This document shows, in pieces, positions 10,418 to 20,245 of a stretch of DNA of 64,000 nt. Position numbers and translations under genes: made by a program. Every line of letters starts with the position of its first letter. Within the stretch, counting starts at the first letter, position 1. Origin of the DNA: Methylophilaceae bacterium (lineage in GTDB: Bacteria > Pseudomonadota > Gammaproteobacteria > Burkholderiales > Methylophilaceae); assembly GCA_027488395.1 (NCBI GenBank), contig JAIYBT010000008.1, positions 62,001 through 126,000 of the forward strand, written 5' to 3'. The notes under the pieces were generated by a model that was not told the origin of the DNA, ran no database searches, and saw nothing but the letters and a program-made list of their open reading frames with translations.

Positions 10418-11167
10418 TCAGCGCTGTTGTTTGCTTGCAAAGTAAGCACGCACACGGGCTAAATCTTCTGGCGTATCCACACCGCCCTCTGGCGCTTCTG
10501 ACGTCACGGTCACTGCAATCGCATGTCCATGGTGTAACACCCGCAGCTGTTCTAATCGCTCGATGGTTTCAAGTGGCGACTCTGGCAACTGCGCATACGT
10601 CTTGAGAAAACCAACGCGATACGCGTAAATGCCGACATGTCGCAGCGCTTGAATGGGTTGACGCTCGGCATCATCGCGCGGAAAAGGAATCGGCGCGCGA
10701 CTAAAATACAAGGCTTGTTGCTTGGCATTGAGCACCACTTTCACCACATTGGGATTGGCAAAGCTATCGGTCTCATGCAATGGGTGCGCAGCAGTCGCCA
10801 TCACTGCGGCTGTATCTTGCGCCAAACATGCCGCTACTGCGTCAATTAACGCTGGCGTAATCAGCGGCTCATCGCCTTGCACATTCACCACAATGGCATC
10901 GTCTGACCATCCCATGCTAGTCGCCACTTCCGCAATACGGTCTGTGCCAGACGCATGGTCTGCACGGGTCATGACTGCGTGAAAACCATGTGCATGCACG
11001 GCCTCTACGATGGGCAGATGATCCGTGGCAATCACGCACTGCTTGGCCTGACTGTTGGCAGCTTGCAAGGCAACTTGCACCACCATGGGTTTGCCCGCAA
11101 TATCAAGCAAGGGCTTACCTGGCAAGCGGCTACTGGCAAACCTAGCGGGAATCACGACGTAAAACAT
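10418..11167 (-). CDS. kdsB: CMP-KDO synthetase
   Basis: 3-deoxy-manno-octulosonate cytidylyltransferase, activating KDO with CTP for lipopolysaccharide inner-core synthesis. The 249-residue product starts [20 protein letters not shown], the nucleotide-binding motif of the family, and has [10 protein letters not shown] for metal and sugar binding. A GTG three bases upstream is an alternative start. It is the last gene of a minus-strand envelope operon (lolC to kdsB), 17 bases after the Trm112-like gene. Confidence 0.95.
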   Translation of the reverse strand: MFYVVIPARFASSRLPGKPLLDIAGKPMVVQVALQAANSQAKQCVIATDHLPIVEAVHAHGFHAVMTRADHASGTDRIAEVATSMGWSDDAIVVNVQGDEPLITPALIDAVAACLAQDTAAVMATAAHPLHETDSFANPNVVKVVLNAKQQALYFSRAPIPFPRDDAERQPIQALRHVGIYAYRVGFLKTYAQLPESPLETIERLEQLRVLHHGHAIAVTVTSEAPEGGVDTPEDLARVRAYFASKQQR

Positions 11168-11184
11168 CACTGCTGGCCTACTCG

Positions 11185-11367
11185 CTATTCCCGCAACTCG
11201 TGTTCTTCTAAACGACGCGCTTCGTCTTCCAACATCACGGGAATGCCATCGCGGATCGGGTAAGCCAAGCGTGCCGATAAGGACACCAACTCTTGGCTAG
11301 ATTTGTGATAAATCAAGGGGCCTTTAGTAACAGGACAGACTAATATTTCTAATAACTTTGGGTTCAT
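11185..11367 (-). CDS. Trm112-family protein (YcaR-like)
   Basis: Small protein of 60 residues, beginning [18 protein letters not shown], the typical Trm112/UPF0434 opening, and keeping the [13 protein letters not shown] segment. Only one of the usual zinc-ribbon cysteines is obvious, as is common in the bacterial short form. In eukaryotes Trm112 activates methyltransferases; the bacterial role is not settled. Its position between lpxK and kdsB is a conserved arrangement in proteobacteria. Its ATG overlaps the lpxK stop by four bases. Confidence 0.9.
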   Translation of the reverse strand: MNPKLLEILVCPVTKGPLIYHKSSQELVSLSARLAYPIRDGIPVMLEDEARRLEEHELRE

Positions 11368-12377
11368 CGGTTATGCCCCTTTCGTTGGGTTAACAGGGAG
11401 ATCAGTTGCGCGTCTAATGATGGACCCGCTTGCATGGCCTGCAGTTTCGCAGTGACTGGCAAATACCATGCGTTGGCTAACGCAAACTGTGTACATTTTA
11501 CGGCATCTTTTTCTGTCATCACGATGATGGCATCGCCAACATCAGCAAAATCTTGCAAGGAGTAAGCATGATGGTCTGGAAACACCCGCGTTTTGATGGT
11601 GAGCCCGTATGCCATCAGTTGTTTAAAAAAACGCTGTGGATGACCAATGCCTGCAACAGCGACAATTGTTTGACCCACCAATGCTTGCGGCGGTATCTGG
11701 CGCTCACCATTTAGCGCAACCAAGCGATCCGCCGTCAGTTGCATGCTAAAACAAGGGATATCAGACTCCAACGGCATGAATGCACCTGCAACCACCAACA
11801 TATCCACATGTTTGAGCCTGTTTAGGCCTTCACGCAGCGGGCCTGCTGGCAACCTAGCACCGTTGCCTAAGCTATCGGTGTGCACCACTGCAATTTCAAT
11901 GCAACGTTTGAGCGCATAATGCTGCAAACCATCATCGCAGAGCATGACATCTGTGTTTGGATACGCTGTTAATAAGGCGAGCCCTGCCTCAACCCGATTG
12001 ACACCGACCCAAACAGGACAGCCAGCACGCTTGGCAAGCAATACTGGCTCATCACCGAATGTCATGGGATCTGCATCTGCAGTCACTATTCCAGCGCCTT
12101 GGCCGCCATAGCCACGACTGATAATCGCTGGGTGAAAACCCGCCGTGCGCAGGGCTGTCGCAAGCCATAGCACCAAAGGCGTTTTTCCCACCCCACCCAC
12201 CGAAATATTGCCCACCACAATCACTGGCACTGGCAACGCGGACGATTTAATCAGGCCGAGATGATAAGCAGTGCGCCGTAACCGCGCCAACAAGGCAAAC
12301 AGCCAACTCAGCGGTCTCAGGCCGTAATAGAGCCAAGCCCGACTTTGCCATTGCGACTCAACCCAAGCTTGCCACAT
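11364..12377 (-). CDS. lpxK: Tetraacyldisaccharide 4'-kinase
   Basis: Lipid A biosynthesis kinase that phosphorylates the 4' position of the disaccharide precursor to give lipid IVA. The 337-residue protein has an amphipathic N terminus for inner-membrane association and a Walker A motif in [13 protein letters not shown] at about residue 58. [11 protein letters not shown] is also characteristic of the family. Its start overlaps the msbA stop by one base and its stop overlaps the next gene by four, so the three genes are translationally coupled. Confidence 0.95.
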   Translation of the reverse strand: MWQAWVESQWQSRAWLYYGLRPLSWLFALLARLRRTAYHLGLIKSSALPVPVIVVGNISVGGVGKTPLVLWLATALRTAGFHPAIISRGYGGQGAGIVTADADPMTFGDEPVLLAKRAGCPVWVGVNRVEAGLALLTAYPNTDVMLCDDGLQHYALKRCIEIAVVHTDSLGNGARLPAGPLREGLNRLKHVDMLVVAGAFMPLESDIPCFSMQLTADRLVALNGERQIPPQALVGQTIVAVAGIGHPQRFFKQLMAYGLTIKTRVFPDHHAYSLQDFADVGDAIIVMTEKDAVKCTQFALANAWYLPVTAKLQAMQAGPSLDAQLISLLTQRKGHNR

Positions 12378-14131
12378 CAGTCGTCTTGAAATTGCTTGGT
12401 GTACAACTTATGGTAATAGCCTTGTTGCGCCATCAATGTCGCATGCGCGCCAGACTCAACGATTTGACCGTGGTCCATCACAAAAATACGGTCGGCATTT
12501 TCGATGGTGCTCAGGCGATGAGCGATCACGATGGTGGTGCGGCCTTGCATTAAGGTATCGAGCGCCGCTTGCACATGCAGCTCAGATTCAGTATCGAGCG
12601 CAGAGGTGGCCTCATCTAATAATAAAATCGGCGCATTTTTTAAAATCGCGCGAGCAATGGCGATCCGCTGCCGTTGTCCACCTGACAACCTCACGCCACG
12701 GTCGCCAATTTCGCTGTGTAAGCCTTGCGGCATTTGTTGGATAAATTCCCACGCATTGGCTGCTTTTGCGGCGGCAATGACATCCTCTTCACTGGCATGA
12801 CGCAACGCACCATAGGCAATATTATTCAATAAGCTATCATTGAATAACACAATATCTTGGCTCACCATCGAAAACTGCGCACGTAAATTTTCTAACTGAT
12901 AGTCGCGCACATCCACACCATCAAGCAACACGCGTCCAGCACTCCATTCGTAAAACCGCGGTAACACATTCACCAAGGTGGTTTTTCCACTACCAGAGCG
13001 GCCGACCAAGGCGATTTTTTCACCCGCTTCAATTTGAAACGATACTTGTTCTAGCGCGTTAGATTTGGCTTGCTGATAGCGCACACTGACTGCTTCAAAG
13101 GCAATCTGCCCCTGCGCACGCGCAAGTTGATAGGTGCCGGTGTTGCGCTCATTGTCTAAATCCATCAGCTCAAACATACTTTGCGCCGCTGCCAAGCCCA
13201 CTTGCAAATCCTCGTTGGCTGAGGTGATATGTTTAATCGGCGCAATCAACATCATCAACGCGCCTACAAACGCGGCAAATTCACCCACCGTAAATTTACC
13301 CAAGGCGTAATACACCACCAGCCCAAGCGCCAACGCAGACAGTACTTCAATCACTAAGCTATTGAGCCCAGAAATCCGTGCACTGCGCAGCTCTAACATG
13401 CGATTTTTGCCAACCACCGCCGAAAACCGTTCATTCTCAAAGCCTTGTGCGCCAAACACTTTGACGATACGCTGCGCAGCAATTGCTTCTTCCGCCGTTT
13501 TCGTAATTTCACCCACCGCTTCTTGTACACGTTTTGCATTTGCCCGCAATTTTGGTGTGGACCGTGTCAAATACAAACCCATGACAGGCGTCACAACGGC
13601 AAAAATGGCAGTCAGTTTCCAATCGAGGTACAACATATAGGCAATCAAGCCAATCACAGTAATCACATCACGGATCACATTCAGCGCCGAACGCGTCACC
13701 ACGATCGACAAACGTTCTGCATCGTAAGTCATTTTAGACACCAACAGACTATTGGCATTGGCATCAAAAAAACTGACTGGCAACATCATGAGCTTGCTGA
13801 ACAACTGCACACGCAACAACTCCACCACCCGCCGCGTCACCATTCTTAAACTGTAAATCGAAATAAACCCAGCAATCGCGCGCAAACTCATCAGGCCAAA
13901 TAACATCATCGGCAATACAAAGGCTGCCTCAGCAGATTGTTGCACAAAGCCCTCATCGGTGACTTTTTTGATCAGGGCCAAAAATGCAGTATTACTGAGC
14001 GCAAGGATGGCAGTCGCCATCATCGACGCCATAAAGTGATATTTATAGCGCCAAGCGTATTCGAACAAACGCCGATAAAGACGGCCAGGATTCTCGATGG
14101 GGGGGATGGGGGTTTTGTGTTTGCGCGCCAT
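12377..14131 (-). CDS. msbA: Lipid A flippase, ABC exporter
   Basis: Full-length half-transporter of 584 residues that flips lipid A-core across the inner membrane as a homodimer. Six membrane segments lie in residues 30-300. The nucleotide-binding domain has Walker A GRSGSGKTT at 377-385, the signature LSGGQRQR, and Walker B ILLLDEATSALD followed by the H-loop IAHRLST. Its location directly before lpxK supports MsbA over other type-I exporters. About 120 bases separate it from exbD upstream, so it may also have its own promoter. Confidence 0.95.
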   Translation of the reverse strand: MARKHKTPIPPIENPGRLYRRLFEYAWRYKYHFMASMMATAILALSNTAFLALIKKVTDEGFVQQSAEAAFVLPMMLFGLMSLRAIAGFISIYSLRMVTRRVVELLRVQLFSKLMMLPVSFFDANANSLLVSKMTYDAERLSIVVTRSALNVIRDVITVIGLIAYMLYLDWKLTAIFAVVTPVMGLYLTRSTPKLRANAKRVQEAVGEITKTAEEAIAAQRIVKVFGAQGFENERFSAVVGKNRMLELRSARISGLNSLVIEVLSALALGLVVYYALGKFTVGEFAAFVGALMMLIAPIKHITSANEDLQVGLAAAQSMFELMDLDNERNTGTYQLARAQGQIAFEAVSVRYQQAKSNALEQVSFQIEAGEKIALVGRSGSGKTTLVNVLPRFYEWSAGRVLLDGVDVRDYQLENLRAQFSMVSQDIVLFNDSLLNNIAYGALRHASEEDVIAAAKAANAWEFIQQMPQGLHSEIGDRGVRLSGGQRQRIAIARAILKNAPILLLDEATSALDTESELHVQAALDTLMQGRTTIVIAHRLSTIENADRIFVMDHGQIVESGAHATLMAQQGYYHKLYTKQFQDD

Positions 14132-14251
14132 GGCAAATTAAATCAAAGCGTCATGTCGATCACGACTATGACAGATGGATAAGCAGCGTTGGTTGCAGCA
14201 GGATGCTGGCAATACCGCCAAAAATGTGTCAATCACCAAGCCGCAATACCA

Positions 14252-14674
14252 TTAGCGGCCGGCTTGTGTTTCAAACGTAATATGGCTGTAATTGGCCATA
14301 CGCGCCGCTTCCATGATGTTTACCACCGATTGATGCGTCGCTTTCGCATCGGCGCTGATGACGATGGTCGGTTCTTTGCCGTTGGCTGTTTGCCCAACTT
14401 GTGTCATCGCCGCTGATAACGCGGCGACGTCGGCGCCTTTTGCATCTTTACCGTTAACTAAATAGCGGCCGGTGGCATCCACTTCTACAGTGATGGTGAG
14501 TGGTTTTTCTTGACTGGCACTGGCGTCGGCAGTGGGCAAATTAATTTGCAGTTCACTGGTGCGGGTGAAGGTCGCGCTGACGATTAAAAAGATGATGATC
14601 ACCAACAACACATCAATGAGCGGAATAAAATTAATTTCCAGCTCTTCGTCTCGTCTTCCGCGTTTAAAATTCAT
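14252..14674 (-). CDS. exbD: Biopolymer transport protein ExbD
   Basis: Proton-channel component of the TonB-ExbB-ExbD energy-transducing complex, 140 residues. A single membrane segment (residues about 16-38) carries the essential Asp in FIPLIDVLLVIIIFL, preceded by the family motif EINFIPLID. The remainder is a periplasmic domain. It lies 26 bases after exbB. No tonB gene accompanies the pair. In betaproteobacteria this exbBD pair is often found between comEC and msbA, as here. Confidence 0.92.
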   Translation of the reverse strand: MNFKRGRRDEELEINFIPLIDVLLVIIIFLIVSATFTRTSELQINLPTADASASQEKPLTITVEVDATGRYLVNGKDAKGADVAALSAAMTQVGQTANGKEPTIVISADAKATHQSVVNIMEAARMANYSHITFETQAGR

Positions 14675-14700
14675 GGCTATCTACTCTCAATACGCGCGTG

Positions 14701-15303
14701 TTAACGATCACCGTGAATAATTTCAACTAATTTGATCGCTTGTTGTTCCATGTCGACTAAAAAACTGTCGACTTTACTGCGGAAATAGCGATAGGTAATC
14801 ATGGCTGGCACCGCAACCACAATCCCTGCAGCCGTGTTGTAAAGCGCCACTGAAATACCACGCGCAAATTGCGCCACATCGTGACCACTGTTGGTAAATG
14901 AGCCAAATAATTCCACCATGCCGATCACCGTGCCTAATAAACCAAGTAAAGGCGCGATCGTGGCGATGGTGCCCAACGTAGGTAGGTATTGTTCCAACTG
15001 ATGCGCCACGGCACGGCCAGTTTCCTCAATGGCCTCTTTGGTTACTTCACGCGAGTGATTGGCGTTGGCCAAAGCACTGGCAAATACTTTTCCAAGCAGT
15101 GAGTGTTGTTCTAACCGCGCCAACGTTTCTTTGGTAATGCCGCCTTGAGTGAGCCAGTGCTGCACTTCTTGCAATAAGCGATCGGGGGTGACCACAGAGG
15201 CACGTAATGCCCAAAAACGCTCAACGATAATAGCGACCGCAATGATTGAAGCAAAAATTAGCGGCCAAATTGGCCAGCCTGCGGCTAAAATAATTTCCCA
15301 CAC
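14701..15303 (-). CDS. exbB: Biopolymer transport protein ExbB (MotA/TolQ family)
   Basis: MotA/TolQ/ExbB proton-channel family protein of 200 residues. There are three membrane segments: near the N terminus (LAAGWPIWPLIFASIIAVAI), and two after residue 100 (PTLGTIATIAPLLGLLGTVIGM and the segment around SVALYNTAAGIVVAVPAM). The start codon is GTG at 15303 with GGAG about eight bases upstream; a nearby ATG is out of frame. It pairs with exbD to power TonB-dependent uptake, or a related process, in the inner membrane. Confidence 0.92.
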   Translation of the reverse strand: MWEIILAAGWPIWPLIFASIIAVAIIVERFWALRASVVTPDRLLQEVQHWLTQGGITKETLARLEQHSLLGKVFASALANANHSREVTKEAIEETGRAVAHQLEQYLPTLGTIATIAPLLGLLGTVIGMVELFGSFTNSGHDVAQFARGISVALYNTAAGIVVAVPAMITYRYFRSKVDSFLVDMEQQAIKLVEIIHGDR

Positions 15304-15388
15304 AGCATATACTCCAGTTGAATTTAAAACTTTCGCTACTTTAGCCTTAAGTCAGGCTTTGGGCAAGGTCTGACACGTATCCATCCCC

Positions 15389-17851
15389 TTACCAAGCTGG
15401 GGTTTCCCAATAATGCGGGTCTACTTGCCGCCAAGGCGTCACATTGGGTTGCTGGCCTGATTCAAACGATAGCAACAGTGCACCATGTTGATCTGAACGA
15501 TACATTAGCGCATGGATGGCCTGATAACGCGCCATCACCTCGGGCTTGGGATGGCCAAAACGATTCAAATAGCCCAGTGTGGCAATGGCAATCCTGGGCT
15601 GAACCGCTTGCACAAAAGGCAGACTGGAGGAGGTTTTACTGCCATGATGCGGAATCGTCATCACTGTTGATGCCAGTGCTTGTGCCGCATGATCCACTAA
15701 CCATTGCTCGGCTTGCCGCTCGATATCGCCAGTGAGCAATATACTGCCATGGGCAGACGTTACTTTTAGCACACAGCTTTTTTCGTTATCTTTTTGATTG
15801 AATGCCCAATCATGGGTTGGTGCGAGGATATCAAAAACCACGCCATCCCACACCCAACGCTGCCCAGTGTGACACGCGATGGATGGGCCGGTGTGCAGAT
15901 TGGGGAGCGCTTGCATCTCCGAAAACAACGTAGCCTGCGGTGTCAACGAGCTTAAGATGCGCTGGACAACAACACCATTCACTACCGACAACATGCCGCC
16001 CACGTGGTCACTGTCATCATGTGAAATCACTACCATGTCTAGCGCACCCACCCCTAAATGACGCAAATAGGGCAATACAATACGTTGCCCTGCATCACTT
16101 TCTGTCCCATAACGCGGGCCAGCGTCGTAGAGCAACGCATGCTGCGCGGTTTGCACCAACACACTCAGCCCTTGACCCACATCCAACACATGCACCCGCA
16201 TTTGACCATGACTTAACGGCTTAGCGGTGGGCAGTGCAAGCGGGAGACAACACAGCAGCCCTGCCCATCGAAGCGGCCAACCGCGTGGCATTAAACACAC
16301 CAGCACGCCTACCATCGCCAATACCAGCGCCCAAGCAGGTGGCGTGGCTTGAAACCAAACGGGCATGTCGACCCCATGAAGCCAATGCAACAGATCCATG
16401 CAACGTGATAGTAACCAAGATGCCCATTGCAAAGGCACATCCATCGGCAACAATGCACCCATCATGGCTAAAGGCACAACGGCCAAACTGACCACAGGGA
16501 TCGCAATCGCGTTGGCCAGCGGCGACACTAACGATACCTGATTAAACAAGCTGATCAATACAGGCACAAATGCCAAGGTCATCACCCATTGCGACTGCCA
16601 CGCCTGTTGCCACCACTTGGCTACACCGAGGCGCCCGCCCATCGCCATGCCCAATACGGCAACTGCGCCAAACGACAGCCAAAAGCCTGGCGCCAATACC
16701 GACCAAGGGTCGATACACAGCACCACCCACAGCGCAGCGCACACGATCCATAAAAATGGCAAAGGTCGCTGCAGATAAAGCATGACTGCGACAGTGAGCA
16801 GCATGAATAAGGTACGTTGGGTGGGGATAGAAAAGCCAGCCAAGGCGGCATAGCCAATGGCGACCATGCTACCGCCCAGCGTCGCTGCCATGCGCGAGGG
16901 TAGATAAAGACCCCACCGAGGACGCAAGCGCCACACCCCCATCACCGACAGATAGCCCAATGACGCCAGCATCGTAATATGCAGGCCAGAAATGCTAATT
17001 AAATGATTAATGCCACTGTCCACAAACAGTTGCCAGTCTGCGCGACGAATCTGACTATCGTCACCGATCACCAAGGCCCTGATCACGGCACTCTCGGGTG
17101 TACGCCCTAATACACGCGCAATCCGCGCCCCGACCAATACACGGCCACGTGCAATGATGGTATCTAAACGCCAGACAAACGGCTGTAATTTCCGCATCGG
17201 CGCTTTGTTGACGATGGTCCCCATCGCACCAATGTGATTGGATAAACACCAAGCCGCGTAATCAAAGCCATGAGGATTGCGCGTAGCATGTGGCCGCTTA
17301 AAGCGGACAGTGAACTGCCAGCGTTCACCCGCAGCGAGCTGTGGTGATGACATCGGCGGAGGAAGCGGCGACGAGATCACGGCTTGCTGAGGTGTATGCA
17401 TGATGGGCTTGGGCGCAACCGCTTGCCGATAGCCGCTTTGGTACAGATGCAATCGCACATGACGTGGCACGGTACACGCTGTGGAAAAGTGACCCTCAAT
17501 CAAGGCATCCACATGCTGTCCAAGCGCATCTTGTTCTGGTACGCCAGTAATCACGGCTTGCACCACCAAGGGCTGTTGCTGACAGGCGATCGGTAAAGCT
17601 TCACTCAAACGCCACCAAGCACGGCCTTGCGCCATGACAAAGCCAAACAGGGCAACACATAGAATCAGACGGATATGCCGTGCGCAGGCCAATAATATAG
17701 GGATAGCATCACGCGCCTTTAGCCAAGGCACAGCGGCGACCGCCGTTAACACCCCAACACCCAATGCCAACAAAGTAGGCCATGCCCAAACAACGGCTTG
17801 CTGTTGAAACAGCCATACACCGAACAGCAAGCCTAGGGTGGCGCTCGGCAT
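15389..17851 (-). CDS. comEC: DNA uptake channel ComEC/Rec2
   Basis: Inner-membrane channel for single-stranded DNA entry during natural transformation, 820 residues. It has several membrane segments near the N terminus, an OB-fold-like DUF4131 region, the central ComEC/Rec2 competence domain (about residues 250-520), and a C-terminal metallo-beta-lactamase-like domain with VISHDDSDHVGGM and IPHHGSKTSS motifs. All three parts are intact, so it is probably functional. It lies 11 bases after lolD in an envelope operon. The window holds no other competence gene. Confidence 0.92.
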   Translation of the reverse strand: MPSATLGLLFGVWLFQQQAVVWAWPTLLALGVGVLTAVAAVPWLKARDAIPILLACARHIRLILCVALFGFVMAQGRAWWRLSEALPIACQQQPLVVQAVITGVPEQDALGQHVDALIEGHFSTACTVPRHVRLHLYQSGYRQAVAPKPIMHTPQQAVISSPLPPPMSSPQLAAGERWQFTVRFKRPHATRNPHGFDYAAWCLSNHIGAMGTIVNKAPMRKLQPFVWRLDTIIARGRVLVGARIARVLGRTPESAVIRALVIGDDSQIRRADWQLFVDSGINHLISISGLHITMLASLGYLSVMGVWRLRPRWGLYLPSRMAATLGGSMVAIGYAALAGFSIPTQRTLFMLLTVAVMLYLQRPLPFLWIVCAALWVVLCIDPWSVLAPGFWLSFGAVAVLGMAMGGRLGVAKWWQQAWQSQWVMTLAFVPVLISLFNQVSLVSPLANAIAIPVVSLAVVPLAMMGALLPMDVPLQWASWLLSRCMDLLHWLHGVDMPVWFQATPPAWALVLAMVGVLVCLMPRGWPLRWAGLLCCLPLALPTAKPLSHGQMRVHVLDVGQGLSVLVQTAQHALLYDAGPRYGTESDAGQRIVLPYLRHLGVGALDMVVISHDDSDHVGGMLSVVNGVVVQRILSSLTPQATLFSEMQALPNLHTGPSIACHTGQRWVWDGVVFDILAPTHDWAFNQKDNEKSCVLKVTSAHGSILLTGDIERQAEQWLVDHAAQALASTVMTIPHHGSKTSSSLPFVQAVQPRIAIATLGYLNRFGHPKPEVMARYQAIHALMYRSDQHGALLLSFESGQQPNVTPWRQVDPHYWETPAW

Positions 17852-17862
17852 GGCATTGCGGG

Positions 17863-18561
17863 CTAGCTTTGTGGCTGGCTTGACACTGCAATCGCTTGCA
17901 ACACCCCATCTTGCAAGTGAAATTGCCTATCCATGCGGGCCGCCAAGCCTAAATCATGGGTCACAACCACCAAAGCAGTGCCTTCCTCTGCTTGAATATT
18001 GAGCAACAGTTCAAACACATGGGCAGCTGTTTGACGATCGAGATTGCCGGTAGGCTCATCGGCCAATAAGCAACGTGGTTGCGTCACCAGAGCACGCGCC
18101 AGTGCTGCACGTTGACGCTCGCCGCCAGATAACTCGCCTGGCAAATGTGCCAAGCGATGGCTCAAGCCGACCAAGGTCAGATAATGTTGTGCCTGCTCCA
18201 GGGCTTGCCGACGTGGCATGCGCCGCACCATCAGCGGTAAAGCCACATTTTCAAGCGCTGTAAATTCAGGCAATAGATGGTGAAACTGATACACAAAACC
18301 CAAGTATTGATTGCGCATGGCACAACGCTCGGTTTCTGTCAGCGTTTGTAAAGGTCGCCCCAACCATTGCACATCGCCTTGCGTTGGGCTATCAAGTCCG
18401 CCCAACAAATGTAACAAGGTGCTCTTACCGCTGCCAGACGCCCCGACTATCGCCACATGCTCTCGCGCCGACACTTGTAAATCCACCCCCATCAATACCG
18501 AGGTTTCCAAGCCTGAATAAGTTTTGGTCAAGCCTTGGCACTGCAACACAATATTATTCAT
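17863..18561 (-). CDS. lolD: Lipoprotein release ABC ATPase
   Basis: ATPase of the LolCDE complex that extracts outer-membrane lipoproteins from the inner membrane and hands them to LolA. The 232-residue protein has Walker [10 protein letters not shown], the signature [15 protein letters not shown] and Walker [31 protein letters not shown] is typical of LolD. Its start overlaps the end of lolC by eight bases, so the permease and ATPase are translated together. Confidence 0.95.
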   Translation of the reverse strand: MNNIVLQCQGLTKTYSGLETSVLMGVDLQVSAREHVAIVGASGSGKSTLLHLLGGLDSPTQGDVQWLGRPLQTLTETERCAMRNQYLGFVYQFHHLLPEFTALENVALPLMVRRMPRRQALEQAQHYLTLVGLSHRLAHLPGELSGGERQRAALARALVTQPRCLLADEPTGNLDRQTAAHVFELLLNIQAEEGTALVVVTHDLGLAARMDRQFHLQDGVLQAIAVSSQPQS

Positions 18562-19855
18562 AACGTAGTGCCTCCGCTGGGTTCATTTTGGCTGCGCGCG
18601 CACTGGGATACAAGGTTGCGATTAAACTTAAGCAGATGGAAAGCACCACGATGGTGGTCACGTCGGACCACAATAATTTGGAAGGTAAATCACTGATGTA
18701 ATAGACATCTTTTGATAAAAATTGCACATGAAAGGTACGCTCAATCCAAGGCACCACCGTTTCAATGTTCAGTGCCAGCGCCACCCCGAGTACAGCGCCC
18801 GACAAGGTACCGATCAAGCCAATCAGCGTGCCTTGCACCACAAACAACCAACGAATTGCGCTGGGCGTCGCCCCCATCGTGCGCATAATAGCAATATCGG
18901 CGCGCTTATCAGTCACCGCCATCACCAAGGTCGATACGATATTAAATGCAGCCACCGCCACAATCAGCGCCAAAATAATAAACATGACACGCTTTTCTAG
19001 TTGAATCGCTTTAAAAAAGTTGGCGTGTTGCTGGGTCCAATCGCTGACATACACATTCGGGCCCAAGACGTTGGTCAATTGACGACTGACCCGGTCGGCT
19101 TGAAACAAATCATCCAATTTAAGCCGAATCCCAGACACCTGATCGCCCATGCGATACAGTTTTGCGGCATCCTCCAGATGGATCAAGGCCAGCCCTGCAT
19201 CATATTCGTACATGCCCACTTGGAATATGCCAACCACGTGAAATTGCTTAATGCGCGGGACCAACCCTGCAGGAGTGACTTGTCCTTGCGGCGCCATTAA
19301 TACCACTTTGTCACCGACACTCACACCCAGCGCCTGTGCCAAATCTGCGCCTAATACCATATTAAATTCGCCCGCTTTCAGCGATGCTAACTGCCCTTGT
19401 TTCATTTGACTGGACAAATCAGATACGTTGGCTTCTGCGGCAGGTAACACGCCCCGAATCAGCACCCCTTGTACTGCTTGATCATAGGTCAGCATGCCTT
19501 GCGCCATCACATAAGGGGCACTGCCTTCGATGCGACTGGCAAGGGTGGCTGCGGGAATCTGCACGATGCGCTGTTGCATGCCCTGCCAATTGGATAGCCC
19601 TGCTTGATAACTGCGTACCTCAATATGCGACGCGACGCCTAAAATCCGTTGCCGCAACTCGTCTTGAAAGCCGTTCATGACCGATAACACCACGATCAAT
19701 GCCATGACACCAAGAGCGATGCCGATCATACTGGTGAGGGAGATAAATGAAATAAAGTGGTTACGGCGCTGCGCGCGGGTGTAACGCCAGCCTATCCACA
19801 ATTCGTAAGGCAATCGTTGCGACCACTGCTGCGCTAATCTTGAAAAGTCATTCAT
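18554..19855 (-). CDS. lolC: Lipoprotein release permease LolC/LolE family
   Basis: Membrane subunit of the Lol exporter, 433 residues with the ATG at 19855 ([11 protein letters not shown]); an ATG six bases upstream is an alternative and the longer frame to 19942 is unlikely. One membrane segment lies near residue 35 after the [12 protein letters not shown] motif, followed by a periplasmic MacB-like domain and three C-terminal membrane segments. Only one LolC/E-type gene is present here, adjacent to lolD; a homodimer, or a second copy elsewhere, is possible. It is the first gene of the envelope operon. Confidence 0.92.
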   Translation of the reverse strand: MNDFSRLAQQWSQRLPYELWIGWRYTRAQRRNHFISFISLTSMIGIALGVMALIVVLSVMNGFQDELRQRILGVASHIEVRSYQAGLSNWQGMQQRIVQIPAATLASRIEGSAPYVMAQGMLTYDQAVQGVLIRGVLPAAEANVSDLSSQMKQGQLASLKAGEFNMVLGADLAQALGVSVGDKVVLMAPQGQVTPAGLVPRIKQFHVVGIFQVGMYEYDAGLALIHLEDAAKLYRMGDQVSGIRLKLDDLFQADRVSRQLTNVLGPNVYVSDWTQQHANFFKAIQLEKRVMFIILALIVAVAAFNIVSTLVMAVTDKRADIAIMRTMGATPSAIRWLFVVQGTLIGLIGTLSGAVLGVALALNIETVVPWIERTFHVQFLSKDVYYISDLPSKLLWSDVTTIVVLSICLSLIATLYPSARAAKMNPAEALRYE

Positions 19856-20044
19856 GTGCATGCGAAGTATCTTAACAGTTTTAAAGTGCGGGACACAAAC
19901 CACCTTTAAAAGTCGCGCATCTTGCCAGCACTCATAGCCCATCGCGCTGAGGCACCTCTAGGCCAGCATGGATGCATGAACAGCCTTTATCATGCGACAC
20001 GCCACAAGTAAGCCGCCATCATACAAGGCGCAAGCCTTTCGCCT

Positions 20045-20104
20045 CGATACCATTTAGCACGATACCAGTTAACACAATACCATCTGACACGGTACCACTT
20101 AAAA
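20045..20104. repeat. Four imperfect 15-base tandem repeats
   Basis: Units start at 20045, 20060, 20075 and 20090: GATACCATTTAGCAC, GATACCAGTTAACAC, AATACCATCTGACAC and GGTACCACTTAAAAG. They lie in the gap of about 380 bases (19862-20245) between lolC and the 3' end of ppc, which otherwise holds no convincing gene. The period of 15 gives a short open frame with an IP-containing pentapeptide pattern, but that frame (19972-20154) has no ribosome binding site or family resemblance. Confidence 0.7.
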
Positions 20105-20245
20105 GGCTAAGCGCGATGCAACATACGCCATCAGCCGAGTATTGGCGTCATTGACAGGCGGGGCGCGATCAACATCTGATGCGTCACCCATCAATTCGCC
20201 GTCGCCCCAAGGTCATCTCCCCAAGCTGCGCTATGCGTGCAATCA

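Noticed and set aside
19972-20154. Short plus-strand frame with IP-containing pentapeptide repeats
   Set aside because: It arises from the 15-base DNA repeats, has no ribosome binding site or signal, and resembles no family.
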